64,000 nt of DNA from Dastarcus helophoroides (Eukaryota > Arthropoda > Insecta > Coleoptera > Bothrideridae): contig CM053326.1 of assembly GCA_028583605.1 (NCBI GenBank), positions 8,192,587 to 8,256,586 of the forward strand, read 5' to 3'. Below, piece by piece: positions 34,115 through 45,465 of this stretch. The position numbers and the translations under genes were made by a program. The notes under the pieces are model-generated. The model made no database searches, had not been told where the DNA came from, and worked only from the letters and a program-made list of their open reading frames with translations. Positions within the stretch are counted from its first letter, which is position 1. Every line of letters starts with the position of its first letter.

Positions 34115-36560
34115 AATCGGTGAGTGGAAAAACGATATAACTCCAAAAAATGACATTTTAAACCAAGATAGTCGAATTGATCTCTAATACTTTACTTTTC
34201 TATTGAGTCAAAAAACTATACAATATTCGCTATATGTGAGCTCCTACATGCGGCTGTAATAGGTCATTGAGTGGAATAACGATATAGCTCCCTCGTTTAT
34301 AACGTTGTTTCACTCCCCATCGCACATGAGCGACACAGTCAGTTGATCCTTAAAAATATTACTTCTTGTTAGTATTATCCAGATAGATAGAGTGTTTTTC
34401 GAATTTAGAATGTCTAGCAGTGATATTTCTGATACCGAAGGACTTAACAATGAAAGAAAAAAAAGGATGTCCTGAAACATGGAAGAGACATAAGAGAAAA
34501 AGCGCTCGTCTTCTTGGGTATCAATACACAACTAATAATGGAAAAATAATGAACAAAATGACCGTCAAGGAAGACTGCACGTAAGTACTATTACATAAAG
34601 GCGAATTAATTATTTGTAACAATATTATATTATTTCTCAGATATAAAAATAAATGCATGTCAAAACTGACGATGGATGAAAAAGAAACTGTTTAAGCTCA
34701 CTGTATGAGAAACGTTTAAAAAATGAACAAAACGTTTATTTACGTGGACTAATGGAATATTGTCTAATAAGTAGGAAGCGGAAGAAATTAGAAAGAAAAT
34801 CCTCGAAGTTAGCTTTAAATATTACATACGAAAAAAATTGGAGACAACATGTTTGCGAAACATCATTTCTTAATCCTCATTCATTTTCCAACTCTAGGCT
34901 GCAACGGCTAAATAGAATGTTTGTTTCCCAGGATACTCCTAAGGATTTACGTGGTAGACATAATAATCGACCTCATATTTTACAACCGAAAGTGGTTGCA
35001 AAAATTCATCAACATATTGAATCATTTCCCCGTAGAATTTTCCACTACAGTACTAAAAAGTTGATTCAACTTTAAAGGTTAAAATTATGCATAATCTCTT
35101 TGTAAAACTATATCCAAACTTAACAAAAACCGTAAAATATGAATATTACTTAAAATATTTAAAAGAAAATTTTGCGTTGTAATTTGGAAGGCCCCAAATT
35201 GATGTGTGTGGTCAGTGCGAAGAATTAGGTAAAAAACTCAAAGACCCAAATTTAAACGACAACGCGAAGAGAGTTGCTGCTGCAAAGTTAATGATTCATA
35301 AACGTAGAAGTAATAAATTTTACCCAAAACTTAAGGAAATCACTTGTGCCACGAACGAACACGATGTTGGTGGAATAGTTTTTGACTACATTCAAAATAT
35401 GTCTTTGCCTGTCATACCCGTTCAAGAAATGTTTTACTACAGACACATGTGGCTATATGGATTCGAAATACACAATTTAAAAGAGGATACTGGACATTTT
35501 TATTTATATCATGAAGGACAAGCTGCGGAGGGCCCCAATGAGGTATACACATTCATTAATGATTATGTTCAGAAGATGTCAGCAGAGATTCAAGAGCTGC
35601 ACATATTCTCAGACAGTTGTCCAGGGCAAAACCGGAATAACACTGTATTGAGATATTTATTAGCGCTTGCGGCTTCAAAGCGATTTCGTAAAATTTTTCA
35701 CTACTTCCAATTGCGTGGTCACTCTGTTTTGCCATGCGACAGGGACTTTGGCTCTCTTAAGAAAGTAACAAGAAAATATGATCGAATCTATCTTCCAGAG
35801 GATTACGAAAACATGATTCTTTCTTGCCTGCAAATTAAAGCCTTTTACATCAAAAATATGCTATAAAGATATTATTGACTACAAAAATTGGTAGCCCAAT
35901 CACTACAAAAAAACATGCCAGTCTTTCGATGAATCAAAAGCCAAATTTACAATATCAAGCTACAGGCTGTTCATTTATGATAGTTCTGCACCCGGATACG
36001 TCGTAGCTAGCGAGTATATTGGTGGGCTCATCTCAAGAAGTTTCAAATGAATCAAACCTAACGCAGCCCCAACATTACTGACCATTCGTGTGTACTCCAA
36101 TATGGTTCCAATCAAAGAAAATTAATAATATTAAAAAAGTCTTACCATATATGTCTGGAGAAATTTTGGAGTTCTATTATTATATTACTTCATGGGAAAC
36201 CACCAGCGATGAAGCTAAGGCCAATGAGTAAAATTTTTAATGTTCTTGCAGCTTAACTAGGTTTAATACTTTATAAATAATAAACAACGTGCTATTTTGT
36301 TGTTTTATTTTGTTAATTACATGAACAGTTTAGAGTATTTTTTAAATTGGGTGGAAAAAGGATATAACTTTTGAGATGTGTGTCATTTATTAAAAAACAA
36401 ATTTGATATTATATTAAGATTTGTTTAGAAAACTTCATTGCCTACAAATTTGTAATGTAATGTGTTTTGTGTAAAACATACCGATTTCAAGCAAAATAGT
36501 TTTTTGTCATTATCTGAAAATCTTGTTTTTGAAGTTATATCGTTTTTCCACTAAACGATT
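34115..36560 (+). mobile_element. Inverted-repeat DNA element carrying an uncharacterised (DUF7869-like) gene
   Basis: Terminal inverted repeats share AGTGGAAAAACGATATAACT at 34123-34142 and, inverted, at 36533-36552. Weaker similarity extends outward to AATCG (34115 and 36560). Related copies lie just inside: 34275-34293 (AGTGGAATAACGATATAGC) and about 36351-36371 (GTGGAAAAAGGATATAACTT), both in plus orientation. Between them is one decayed multi-exon gene and nothing else. I found no certain target duplication, so the exact ends and superfamily are open. The layout (repeats, subterminal copies, single gene) is that of a DNA transposon. Confidence 0.65.
34410..36230 (+). pseudogene. Decayed gene of an uncharacterised insect-expanded family (DUF7869-like)
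   Basis: Starts MSSSDISDTEG (34410). After a frameshift it reads CPETWKRHKRKSARLLGY, then a GT-AG intron of about 62 bp (34579-34640), then YKNKCMSKLTMDEK and a stop. It continues at 34752-35075 and, after another stop, at 35180-35866. That last block has FGRPQIDVCGQCEEL, NDNAKRVAAAKLMIHKRR, a conserved core HIFSDSCPGQNRNNTVLRYL and RGHSVLPCDRDFG. A C-terminal remnant reaches about 36230. The D, N and D residues in the core suggest an RNase H-like fold, which is inference. I recall this family as large and unnamed in insect and cnidarian genomes. Function unknown. Confidence 0.7.
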
Positions 36561-37089
36561 AATTTTTTTTTTCGAATATGCATAAATCTAGATAAATTGT
36601 CTTAAATTTTGTTTATAAATGTATGAACATACAAATATAAAACAAAAATCATATTATTTTCAATATCCTAAAATGAACTAAGTTGATAGGTTTTGGTTAT
36701 TTTTTAAAAAGCAGATAACACTGTTGAACAATTCAAATTATCCTTCCTAAAGTATAATATAAGTACACTTCTTATTTTCTATACGAAATATAGATCTGCC
36801 ACCTAATCAAATAACACTGACAGAATCATTCCTAATCCAATTTTACCATATTTAGTGCAAGAAAGACAAAAATCGCGTATTTTAATGATAAATCCCTTTC
36901 ACAGCATAAGGCTAGAAAATCCCACAAGTATGCATTTTTTCTACACACTTGGCAACACTAAAGCGGCATTCAATTAGCTACTGATCATAGATCACACTTC
37001 TGAAGATCACAGAACCCTGCGACACCATGATGGGGATAGTACAAACTGGCGCATGTGCAAACAAAATTAGTTGTAAAACATCTGCATTT
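36561..37089. other. No gene recognised
   Basis: Flank between the 34-36 kb element and the hAT MITE. No supported frame. Confidence 0.4.
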
Positions 37090-37097
37090 GTCGGTAC

Positions 37098-37731
37098 CAG
37101 AGACTAAATAGACTGAACCTAACACGGTAAGCAGTGAAGCCAGTTCAAAGCCTGGCGAAAGCCTAGCTCCATTTAGCTCGCAATGCCCTCTTATTATTTG
37201 ACAGACCTTTGCGAAGATAACATCGGTTTTTTTTAAAGAAAATGGGCTGTAAATATGGGGAAGTGTATTGTGGATCATTGTTGAAACCTCAGGGAACACA
37301 TTAGTGAAGGAAACTCAAGAGTTTCATTCTTTGGGTAGGTAAAAATAAAATATATAAATATTCAATTATCGGCGTGCGCGCGTCGCCATTTCACTGCAAT
37401 CATGACGTGTTTACAGCACCGGCTTAACAATATTGTATACAGGCGTCGCGTATTGAAAGAACATTATTTTACTATTAAACCAAGATGTCTTTGAAAATAG
37501 TTCTCCTGAACTTTTACCAAAAAGCACTTATAAAAATTATCCTATTGGTCCAAAAGCCCATAATTTTAAAGTTTCATCTAAATCGTTAGAACCGTTACGC
37601 GGCAAGTTTCGTATTTATAAATTTTCCTTAATCCGACCATATCAAAGAGTAGTGGAATGCACCTCCCCACTTCCCCGGATTTTAGCTTCAACTGTACGCA
37701 TGAGACAAACGTTCAGTCTATTTAGTCTCTG
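37098..37731. mobile_element. hAT MITE, 634 bp
   Basis: Perfect inverted ends CAGAGACTAAATAGACTGAA(C) at 37098-37118 and, inverted, at 37711-37731. Perfect 8-bp duplications GTCGGTAC at 37090-37097 and 37732-37739, fitting nTnnnnAn. No coding sequence; a minus-strand frame at 36985-37299 crosses its left border and is a by-product. Confidence 0.9.
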
Positions 37732-37739
37732 GTCGGTAC

Positions 37740-39707
37740 TATATGCGTAAGCTAATATTTATACTATGCTTACACGTTGCATTCGTCTTTCGAATTGACG
37801 CCTGCCCGTAATTTGCCAGCGTTTTTTCTTTTCTCATATAGTCAGCTTTCGTTTACGGATGGAGTAGGAATAATAATAATCAAATTAAAACACAATTTAA
37901 ACAATTAAAAAGTACACATTTTCGCATTTTCAATTTAAATTCAGGGATAGGGTTAGATTTTCTGGCAAGTTTAGGTTCCAGTTAACCAGAGCCCGTGGAG
38001 CTGTGGTTGAGCGAGATGTCAAACCGGCGTTTTTTTGTAACGGGAAAGCATTCATTTGTCTCCAGTCTTTAGTAGCTTAGCGCGTCTACAGAATTTTTCA
38101 CTTCAATAAATCTTACAATTTCTAAATATTATTAGTAATTTACATACATACATATGCAATTATATACATAGTTTTAACTTTTGTCGCTATGTAATCTTTC
38201 TTCCTAAAGCTGCGGAAATTTTACAGCGAGAGCAAGCTAAGAATAAGAATAGGTGGTAAAAATTAAGCTGATTACAACAAACTGGAACATAAATAACAGC
38301 GAAATCCCGGTAATAGCTCGCTTTAAAGCGAAGTTAACTTTCTGCGCCAGTTAGAGGATTTGTGTGAGCTACAATTCCCCTGACAATGGCAAACAAAGGA
38401 ATTGTTTTTCAATTGATACTCTACACATTCACGCATATTTGAGAGGATGACTTTGAAAGGATGCTAAGGATTTACCCCAACTCGCGTAGTTTTATTCACA
38501 ACACTAAGGCTTTAGCTTGTTTTCCAATAAAATTGTTTTTTACGATTGAGCGGATTCAATATTACATTTACCTTTACCTATTTTTAGGTTAGGTAATGGT
38601 TTGCAATAAATTCTGCTGAATAGACAACACTACTTAAGATCTTTCTTGCCAGGCTTCGAGAAATATTACCCTTTTGTTTATTCGCCTCTATCTTTCCTTG
38701 TGCGACGTGATACCGTTCCAAATATCCGTAGATGTGTCCTCTGGATTTGGCTTTTACAGTCTCACCTTATCCCTACATACCAGGTGGAATGGATTTGTTG
38801 TACACCTTTTAATTCTACTTTATTCATAAAGAAAATGATATTCAGTTTCGTTTAAAGCGCTTTTGTGTTTAAAATTCAACGTCATCTATATTATTATTAT
38901 TACATTTTTGGAATCTGTAAAATTTTCTGAATACAATGGTAAATTTTTTCAGTCTCCTTAATTGTCACTATAGAAGATCATGAGTGATTACCGGATTGAT
39001 TCTAACCATCCACATTAGTACTACAAAATTGACAAAATATCAGATCATGTCAGAAAACGTATTTCGTTTTGTTCTCATGTGATACAGCCATAGAGCTTTT
39101 GTCCAACAACTAGAGCTGGCAACGTATATCAAGCAAGTGCAAAGCGAGTCTTCTTTCCTTCTTTCCGTTTGCCATATTTAACTATACTTGATTTTTTATT
39201 TTTCTATGTTATATTTGTGTATATTGTTAAATGATATGACATATTCTTGAGCGTTTGCTCTAAACGTTAATGCACCTATTTATCATTTCCATTCCATTAT
39301 GTCGGTAGCTACTAAACTAATAACAGAAGTGCATATAAGCCTTAGGTGGAAGTTTGTCATATTGAATGTATGAGCATTGGAAATTTACTTATTTAAAATT
39401 AAGACAGGCTACCCATCGCCTATTAAAATAAAAATTTAAATTTTACCATCTTAAAATATCCTTTACGGGATACATGGGGTTTAGTGTAACCAAAATATTT
39501 CTACAAAATATTTTTAATGTGTCACCTAATTCTGACTGTTAGGGCACTGTTAGTGATAATACATGGTGAGTTTTTCTACCTAATTATCATGTAGATTTGT
39601 TTACAAATTGCATCGGCCAAAGGATGCTTCATAAAACTGAAGACATTTTAAAACATAATTTTTCTTTATAGATACAAAATATCATGTTTTGGCAATTTCT
39701 AAGGTTT
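37740..39707. other. No gene recognised
   Basis: About 2 kb with no supported frame or inverted-repeat element that I could delimit. A GC-balanced patch at 37985-38095 shows no tRNA box or coding signal I could confirm. Confidence 0.45.
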
Positions 39708-40365
39708 TTATGCCTACTCCAGATATACAAACATTTGCCCGCAAACATTTAAACATCTGTATAAAAACTGTATAAAAGCTGTTTAAAATGTGTTTGCAAA
39801 CATTTGTATAAAAACATTTAAACTAAAGCTCCCGTGTTCCCTGCTTTCCATCGAGACGGAAAACACGTGTTTTTTACTCACAAACATCCAAGTCTGGATG
39901 CGCTTGGGACTAAATGTTTATGCATTTGTGCATTTGTCTTGAAAAAACGGCGGCAGCAGCAGTGGCAGGAATTGAATAAATTTTAAATTATTATGATAGA
40001 ATTTAATGAATTAAAATATGTTTACTAGTTTTGAATTTTTAAATAGCATTTTGATTAGAACAAATTAAACAAAAATTACATTTAATTTTTTTCTTTTTTA
40101 AAATATTCAGTTTATTTGGAAATTTCGTAAAAGTGAAATATTGAATTTTTCAGCACTTAGAAAATTTTTCTTTCGGTAAAAGCTGTGCAATTTTCTAATG
40201 CAAACGGTAATTAGGGTAATTACCAATAATACTTTAATACGAATCAATGATCATGAGCGAATCATAAACATAATTTAAGCAACTGTTTCTCAAATTGTTG
40301 CTTGTTGCTATTTGACGTCAGTGGCGTACCAGCTTTAAACTGAAAATAATAAAATGAAACATGTA

Positions 40366-40921
40366 CAGGGGTGTCCCATTTTCGGTACTTTTCGGGTGTT
40401 GGACTTATTAATAAATATAGAGTTTTGGGTTTTCACTTTACTGTCCTACCTTTTGATAAATTGAAAGATTCCAGTCTTAAATTTGTCATGACTCTTTTAG
40501 TTTTTAAGCTACACGTTCATTTTGAAAATATGTTTAAAATGTTTCAAGTTATGCTTCATCAAGTTTAAAACATAAGATATAGGGTATTCTATTTACAAAA
40601 ATATAACTTTGAATTAATATCTCAAAAATTAGATTTTCTAGAAAATTCACTAAGCCACTGAACTTAACGTAAACATCTGTATAGAAAGATTAGTTTTGGC
40701 CTTGTTGATGTAAGTAGATATAACGGAGATACAAGGCATGGCTAAAAAGTGAAGATTTTCAAAATCACCCTGTAGTTTCACAACTAAGGCAGCTATGACA
40801 AATTTGGGACTGGAATCTTTCATTTGATCAAAAAATAGGACACTAAAGTGAAAATTCTGAATATCCTATCTTATATAATCAGTCCAATACCCCCGAAAAG
40901 CGCCGAAAATAGGATACCCTG
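40366..40921. mobile_element. Tc1/mariner-like MITE, 556 bp
   Basis: TA duplications (40364-40365, 40922-40923). Long imperfect inverted arms of about 150 bp share CATTTTCGG.ACTTTTCGGG, TTTTCACTTTA and GAAAGATTCCAGTC. Ends CAGGGGTGTCCCATTTTCGG versus CAGGGTATCCTATTTTCGG. No coding sequence. Confidence 0.85.
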
Positions 40922-41262
40922 TACAGTTACAATTTTTAATTGATATTTCAAAACATTTCTTTAAAAAAAATCTGAAATTTCCAAAAATAACATAAAAATT
41001 TGTTGAACATCAAAATCAAAAAAAAAAGTAAAAATTGAAGGTGTAAAATCGGAATTGTTAAGATTAAAATTTTTAAAACAATTCACAGCTTTTTGACAAA
41101 AAAAATTAAGAGTTTTAAAGACCTTGAAGACCCAGAAGACTTTCGCCTCTGGTATGGTGGACATAATGAGTTACCATGCTCTGATGTTTTGAAATTGGCC
41201 TTTTCATTCTTTCGTTTTTTGCATATTCCCTCATATTCCTCTTTTCATTTTTTGTTTTCTTT

Positions 41263-41310
41263 GTTCCTGAAGAAGCCCCCTACGATGGTGGGCGAAACGT
41301 CGAACACTTT
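41263..41310 (+). other. Hammerhead-like hairpin motif
   Basis: TGTTC, CTGAAGA, a GCCC/GGGC stem, GAAAC, GTC, then GAACA, which can pair with the first TGTTC. This resembles the order of a type I hammerhead ribozyme, as known from Penelope-like elements. There is one extra base between CTGAAGA and stem II, so activity is doubtful. Confidence 0.3.
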
Positions 41311-42072
41311 TAGTAGTTCTTTGACACGGTCCAATCCCGAAATAAGTATATCCTGTACCTTGAATATTGATTTAGTCATGATATTCTGTTTAAAAAAACG
41401 TTAATGATAATGTGTTACTTACATTCACCACTAATATTTTGAATCTTGATATTAAGACAATATTTTTAACATCCAAATCAAAATGAATGGTATTGGAAAT
41501 CATAATTTTAAGAAAAAATAATTTTAGTCTAAACCCAGTATTTAAAAAGTCAAAATTTACAAAAAAACAAAACAATCATAGAAGACTCTTAGTTTTACAT
41601 TAAATTCAAAATTTTGAAAAAAAAACCAAAATCTCGGGATTCAGTGTGACATTTTAAAAAATTTAAGGTTTATTAAAATCTGTCAGAAATTAGGAATTTT
41701 AAGGATAAACTCTTAAATTTCAAATGTAAAATCCCAATTTGGAAAAAGAGTATAAATCTCCAGAAACGTACTTAGAATTTAAAAAAATAAATTTCACTGA
41801 TTTTGTATTGTTTACAAAGGTGTAGCTAGAATCGAATTCCCGCCACTTTGTTTACTGGTCTGGAATGGTTTTCAAAGCAACTGATATCAAGTAAACTGAA
41901 TGTTTGTCAAATCAAAATTTTCTGGTACACAAATGTATATGCCTTGTTTGCGGGCAAATGTTTAGAAACATTTGTTTGCTGGCAAATATTAGTAGTTCTG
42001 GACTAGGCATAATTATAAAATAATTTTTCTCTTACAGTTCAGCAATAAAAGCATAGTTATTTGTTATACAAG

Positions 42073-42181
42073 TCGGTAAAATTATTTTTTATCGACGAGT
42101 GAAAATGTTTAATTAATGAGCGACGAAGGAGCAAATTAATTAAATTTCACGGAGTCGATAATGAAATTTTACCGTCGTGTG
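42073..42181. repeat. Long imperfect hairpin
   Basis: GTCGGTAAAATTATTTTTTATCGAC...TTTAATTAAT on the left arm pairs with ATTAATTAAATTTCACGGAGTCGATAATGAAATTTTACCGTCG on the right arm, around a short centre with CGACGAAGGAGC. About 45 bp per arm. It ends some 10 bp before the inverted repeat of the tyrosine-recombinase element and may be part of it or an abutting foldback MITE. Confidence 0.7.
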
Positions 42182-42191
42182 TAACATTGTA

Positions 42192-43695
42192 TTTTTTTTT
42201 ATTGCGAAGGTTAAAGAAAAATCGAGAGAAAAACTCAATAATTTTGCAGACAGAAATAAGAAAAGCAGTCAAAAATTAAATCGCAGTTGGTTCGTTTGGT
42301 ATGTTGCTATAGTTATACCAAATAAATAACTGTTTCACATCAATTTTTCAATTTTGATCCGTATGAATCTCAAGATCTCAAGAATGTGTGAAAACGAGAT
42401 AGAGCAGGAAAATATTCCGGTATGTGTGAAGAAAGAAGCGTTAGAGGCAGTAGCTAAATTATTGCCTCAAAAATCGCGATTAATATATGAAAAAGAGTAC
42501 ACATGCTTTCAAAGGTGGAAAATGGCAAAGAAGATTAATAGTTTAAGTGAAACGGTATTTCTGGCATATTTTTCTGAAAAAGCAAGGAAGGTGAAGCCAT
42601 CAACATTGTGGTCTTATTATTCGATGCTGAAGTCTACAATTTTGGTCAACGAAAATTGTGACATTTCAAAGTAAGTAACGTCAAATTTAGTGTATAATTT
42701 TTTTGCTAATACGAATTATTGTTTACAGATACAGTAAACTAATTGCATTATTGAAGAAACTATGTGATGGTTATAAACCTAAGAAATCGAACATTTTTGA
42801 ACCTGATGATATCGTTCGATTTATAAAAGAAGCTCCCGATGATGATTATTTGTTTATGAAGGTTGTGGCGGTAATGGGTTTATATGGGGCATGCCGGTCC
42901 GATGAATTGTATAAATTAGAGATGTCTAATATTGATGATAGAACATCAGTAATGATCGTTCAACTGATTGATGCTAAAACCAAAAAAGATCGGTCTTTTT
43001 GTATAACTGACCAGGAAGTGGGTGTTTTGGACATCATAAGAAAATATATCGGCTTACATCCTAAACACGTTCCTCATAATAAGTTTTTTATTAACTACAG
43101 ACAAAAAAAGTGTACTATCCAGCCTGTAGGCATAAACACTTTATATAAAGTCCCAAGAAAAATTGCCGATTTCCTAAATTTACCGGATTCAGAAAAATAC
43201 AGTGGTCATTGTTTTAGACGATCTGCGGCCACAATGATGGCAAACTCAGGGGCTGACATGGTGACAATAAAGCGCGCAGGGGGATGGAAGTCATCATCAG
43301 TAGCTGAAACTTATATAGAAAATTCAGTACGAAGTAAAATTGAAGTTTCAAAGAAGATACTAGTTGGGTCAACGAGTGGGATCGTTAGTAATACTATATC
43401 TTCTGTATGCCCGTCTGTTGACCATTCTGAACACCGTTCTGTTCCGGACATCCATGTTTCGGGAAATGTGAATGGTACGATCCAAGTTATTATCAATGAA
43501 AGCACTAAAGATAATTAAGTTGTATCTAATAATAATTATTATTTCAAATAAAAATAGATACCTACTTAATTAAAGTATTTTATCTATCTTTGCTGTTAAA
43601 GTTCCATTTTATCTACCCTTACGGTTAAAATGGTACTTTAATCTGGTGTTTTGAGTTGAATAAAGTACACTTTAACCTTCGCAATAAAAAAAAAA
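42192..43695 (+). mobile_element. Tyrosine-recombinase element (Crypton-like) with terminal inverted repeats, 1.5 kb
   Basis: The single recombinase gene lies between T9-ATTGCGAAGGTTAAAG (42192-42216) and its inverse CTTTAACCTTCGCAAT-A10 (43670-43695). That is a perfect 16-bp repeat plus a homopolymer. A second hairpin (43596-43639, TTAAAGTTCCATTTTATC against GTTAAAATGGTACTTTAA) lies before the right end. The gene seems intact, so the element may be recent or the protein preserved. Cryptons are usually described as lacking inverted repeats, so the class is tentative. Confidence 0.6.
42363..43518 (+). CDS. Tyrosine recombinase (phage-integrase fold), two exons, apparently intact
   Basis: Exons 42363-42670 and 42729-43518 join across a 58-bp GT-AG intron (AAA|GTAAGT ... 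TTTACAG|AT) to 365 codons without a stop. The start is the first in-frame ATG. The N-terminal about 100 residues resemble a SAM-like core-binding domain (YEKEYTCFQRW, STLWSYYSMLKS). The catalytic domain has the arginine in GACRSDEL, a lysine in the hairpin DAKTKKDRSF, the H-x-x-R box GHCFRRSAATMM, GGWKSSS with the tryptophan in place of the second histidine, and the tyrosine nucleophile in AETYIENS. These enzymes cut and rejoin DNA through a phosphotyrosine link without a DDE site. The last 65 residues are a low-complexity tail. It is most like Crypton proteins of insects; a domesticated host gene is an alternative. Confidence 0.85.
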
Positions 43696-43899
43696 TGTTT
43701 TAGTACCCAAGAATTACTGAAAGGAGCGAATGATAAATTTTCATGACAAAATTATACTATGCATATTATCGGTCACCAAACTAATAGGCATAACTGACAA
43801 AATTTTCAAAATTGTCAACAGTTCTATTTGTATATATAGCGTCTCTTTCATTCCGTAAAGGGGCGTACAAGGTGATTTTATAAGTATTACTAAGGGGCA

Positions 43900-44250
43900 A
43901 AAAAGTACAATTTTTTTGTTGCCAATTGCTGCTATACCACGGCATCGAATTTCAAGTTTTGGGTATCCGTTTCAACAAGAATTGAATGCTTTACAATTCT
44001 TGTAGTAGCTATTCTTTCCGTAAGAAGCACCGTTTAGGGGTTAATACTGAAAAATGGAAAAAAAAGTGAACAAATTTTACGATTTTTTTGGCTGGAAAGT
44101 TAAGCTCATCTCCTAAGACCGTGCAAACACAGATTACTTATACTTAATATTAAATAAAAGCAATAAAATGATTTCCAGTTTTCCCCGAATTATTTCACCA
44201 AAATATCCTAACTTCACAGGTCTATTTAAAATAACCAAGGCGCTTAAAAT
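43900..44250 (+). repeat. Dispersed repeat, copy related to 59.3 kb and 63 kb
   Basis: Shares, in order, TTTCAAGTTTTGG, AATTCTTGTAGTAGC, GTAAGAAGCACCGTTTA, AAAGTTAAGCTCA, CTAAGACCGTGCAAAC, CAGATTAC and GAATTATTTCACCAA with 62860-63980 (same orientation) and with 59340-59900 (inverted). No coding frame. It lacks the hAT present in the 63 kb copy, so it serves as an empty-site relative. Confidence 0.75.
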
Positions 44251-45188
44251 TTTATTAAATTAAAATTCTTCACTGAAATATTGGATTTAATTAAGCGCCT
44301 ATTTGAAAATAATTTCTGAAAAAAATCATTTATTCATGACGTCGTTCGCAGCCGTAAAAGATTTATTTACACCACGCACAAAATTGACGTTTTGCACAAA
44401 CATCTGAATAATTGAAAAAATATTATATATTTGAAAAACACTTTTATTTACAATGTAGCCTTTATTATTATAAGGAATCAGAAAATACCATAAAAATACG
44501 GGGTGCCTTCTAAAAAAATGAAGTTAGTACCTGCACAAGGAAAATTAGACACCCTGTATACTCCACTATATGTTAATTTTCGAGAAAATTTGGTATACAG
44601 GTGAAATAGTCCCCCAAAACTTTTTCCGTAACTTCATTCACTAATGAGATATCTTACTATTCCGCACCTAGGTGGACACCTTGTATATAGCTAAAAGCTA
44701 TAAGCATGCAAAGAGGCTTACCCACCTTTAATATATTTTTTGCTGCTTGGATATTTAATGCATATAATGAACATTTAAACCAAACCTTTATCCCGTCTGT
44801 TTAAAAAAAATATAGTATACAGATGCGTACCGTTGAAATAAAATTGCGGCGCTAAACCGGCAATTATTGTTTTTTCATTCTACTTTACAATTTTATAAAT
44901 GGCACTTACGCCAAATAGTCTGGTTATTAATAATATAAATATATAGGATAAGTCCTCAGGTATCAGCACAAAATAATCCCAAAATAAGGTCATATGTAAA
45001 TAGAAGATAACATAAGACTCCAGTATGTAGTCCTCTAAATGTGTGTAATGGATTATAGGTAGCTGAATTGGCAACAATTGAGCCGCAAACCGCAAACGGT
45101 CGCTATCTGGGAAAGCCCAGAAGACTTGATTCTCAGAGAGCAAACGCTTGGTAAGCGTTCGTAGTTCAACTTGTTGAAGTCCGTCCGG
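44251..45188. other. No gene; fragment of a mariner-like MITE
   Basis: No supported frame. Near 44500-44690 the motifs GGGTGCCTTCTAAA, GACACCCTGTATA and GGACACCTTGTATA look like ends of Tc1/mariner-type MITEs, but I could not pair them confidently. Confidence 0.4.
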
Positions 45189-45190
45189 TA

Positions 45191-45463
45191 CAGCAGACTC
45201 CCGCGAAAGTTGCGCTCACCGGACTGGATCGACCGTAAAAGTTGCACTCCCCTACCATCCCTTCCATTGTCGAAAAATGTATATGTTGTATTGTTCCTTG
45301 TGCGGTTGAGTGGATTATTCAAAAGTGGCGCTAAAACTCTTAAGTCTAATTCGTCGGTCGAAAATTAGAGAGGGAGAAAATCCGCGCAACTTAAGCGATC
45401 GTATCTTGTCAACTTTAACGAGCGGACAACTTTAACGGGCGCAACTTTAGCGGGAGTCGACTG
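45191..45463. mobile_element. Short TA-flanked MITE, 273 bp
   Basis: Ends CAGCAGACTCCCGCGAAAGTT and (inverted) CAGTCGACTCCCGCTAAAGTT, flanked by TA (45189-45190, 45464-45465). Extra AACTTTAACG.GCG repeats lie near the right end. Frames across it are by-products. Confidence 0.8.
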
Positions 45464-45465
45464 TA

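Larger units (their letters stand above)
39708..42012. mobile_element. Inverted-repeat element, 2.3 kb, containing a mariner-like MITE
   Basis: The left end TTATGCCTACTCCAGA, then ACATTTGCCCGCAAACA, matches the inverted right end TTATGCCTAGTCCAGA with two further ACATTTGCC(A/C)GCAAACA copies (41947-41995). TA lies on both sides. Several ACATTT(G)-type direct repeats lie just inside the left end. The interior is AT-rich and has no gene. Superfamily undetermined. Confidence 0.55.

Noticed and set aside
36985..37299. 104-codon minus-strand frame
   Set aside because: It crosses the border and 8-bp duplication of a hAT MITE, so it cannot be an ancient gene; no recognisable domain.
37985..38095. 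Possible tRNA-derived SINE (GTGGTTGAGCGAGATG)
   Set aside because: No convincing box A/box B pair and no A-rich tail or duplication.
42354..42362. Upstream extension of the tyrosine recombinase
   Set aside because: The codon at 42354 is TTG; the first ATG in frame is 42363, which I used as the start.
42192..43695. Target-site duplication for the recombinase element
   Set aside because: The T run on the left and the A run on the right are inverse, not direct, copies, so they belong to the inverted repeat.
45053..45368. Opposed frames of 65-89 codons
   Set aside because: They lie across the 273-bp MITE and reflect its inverted repeats.
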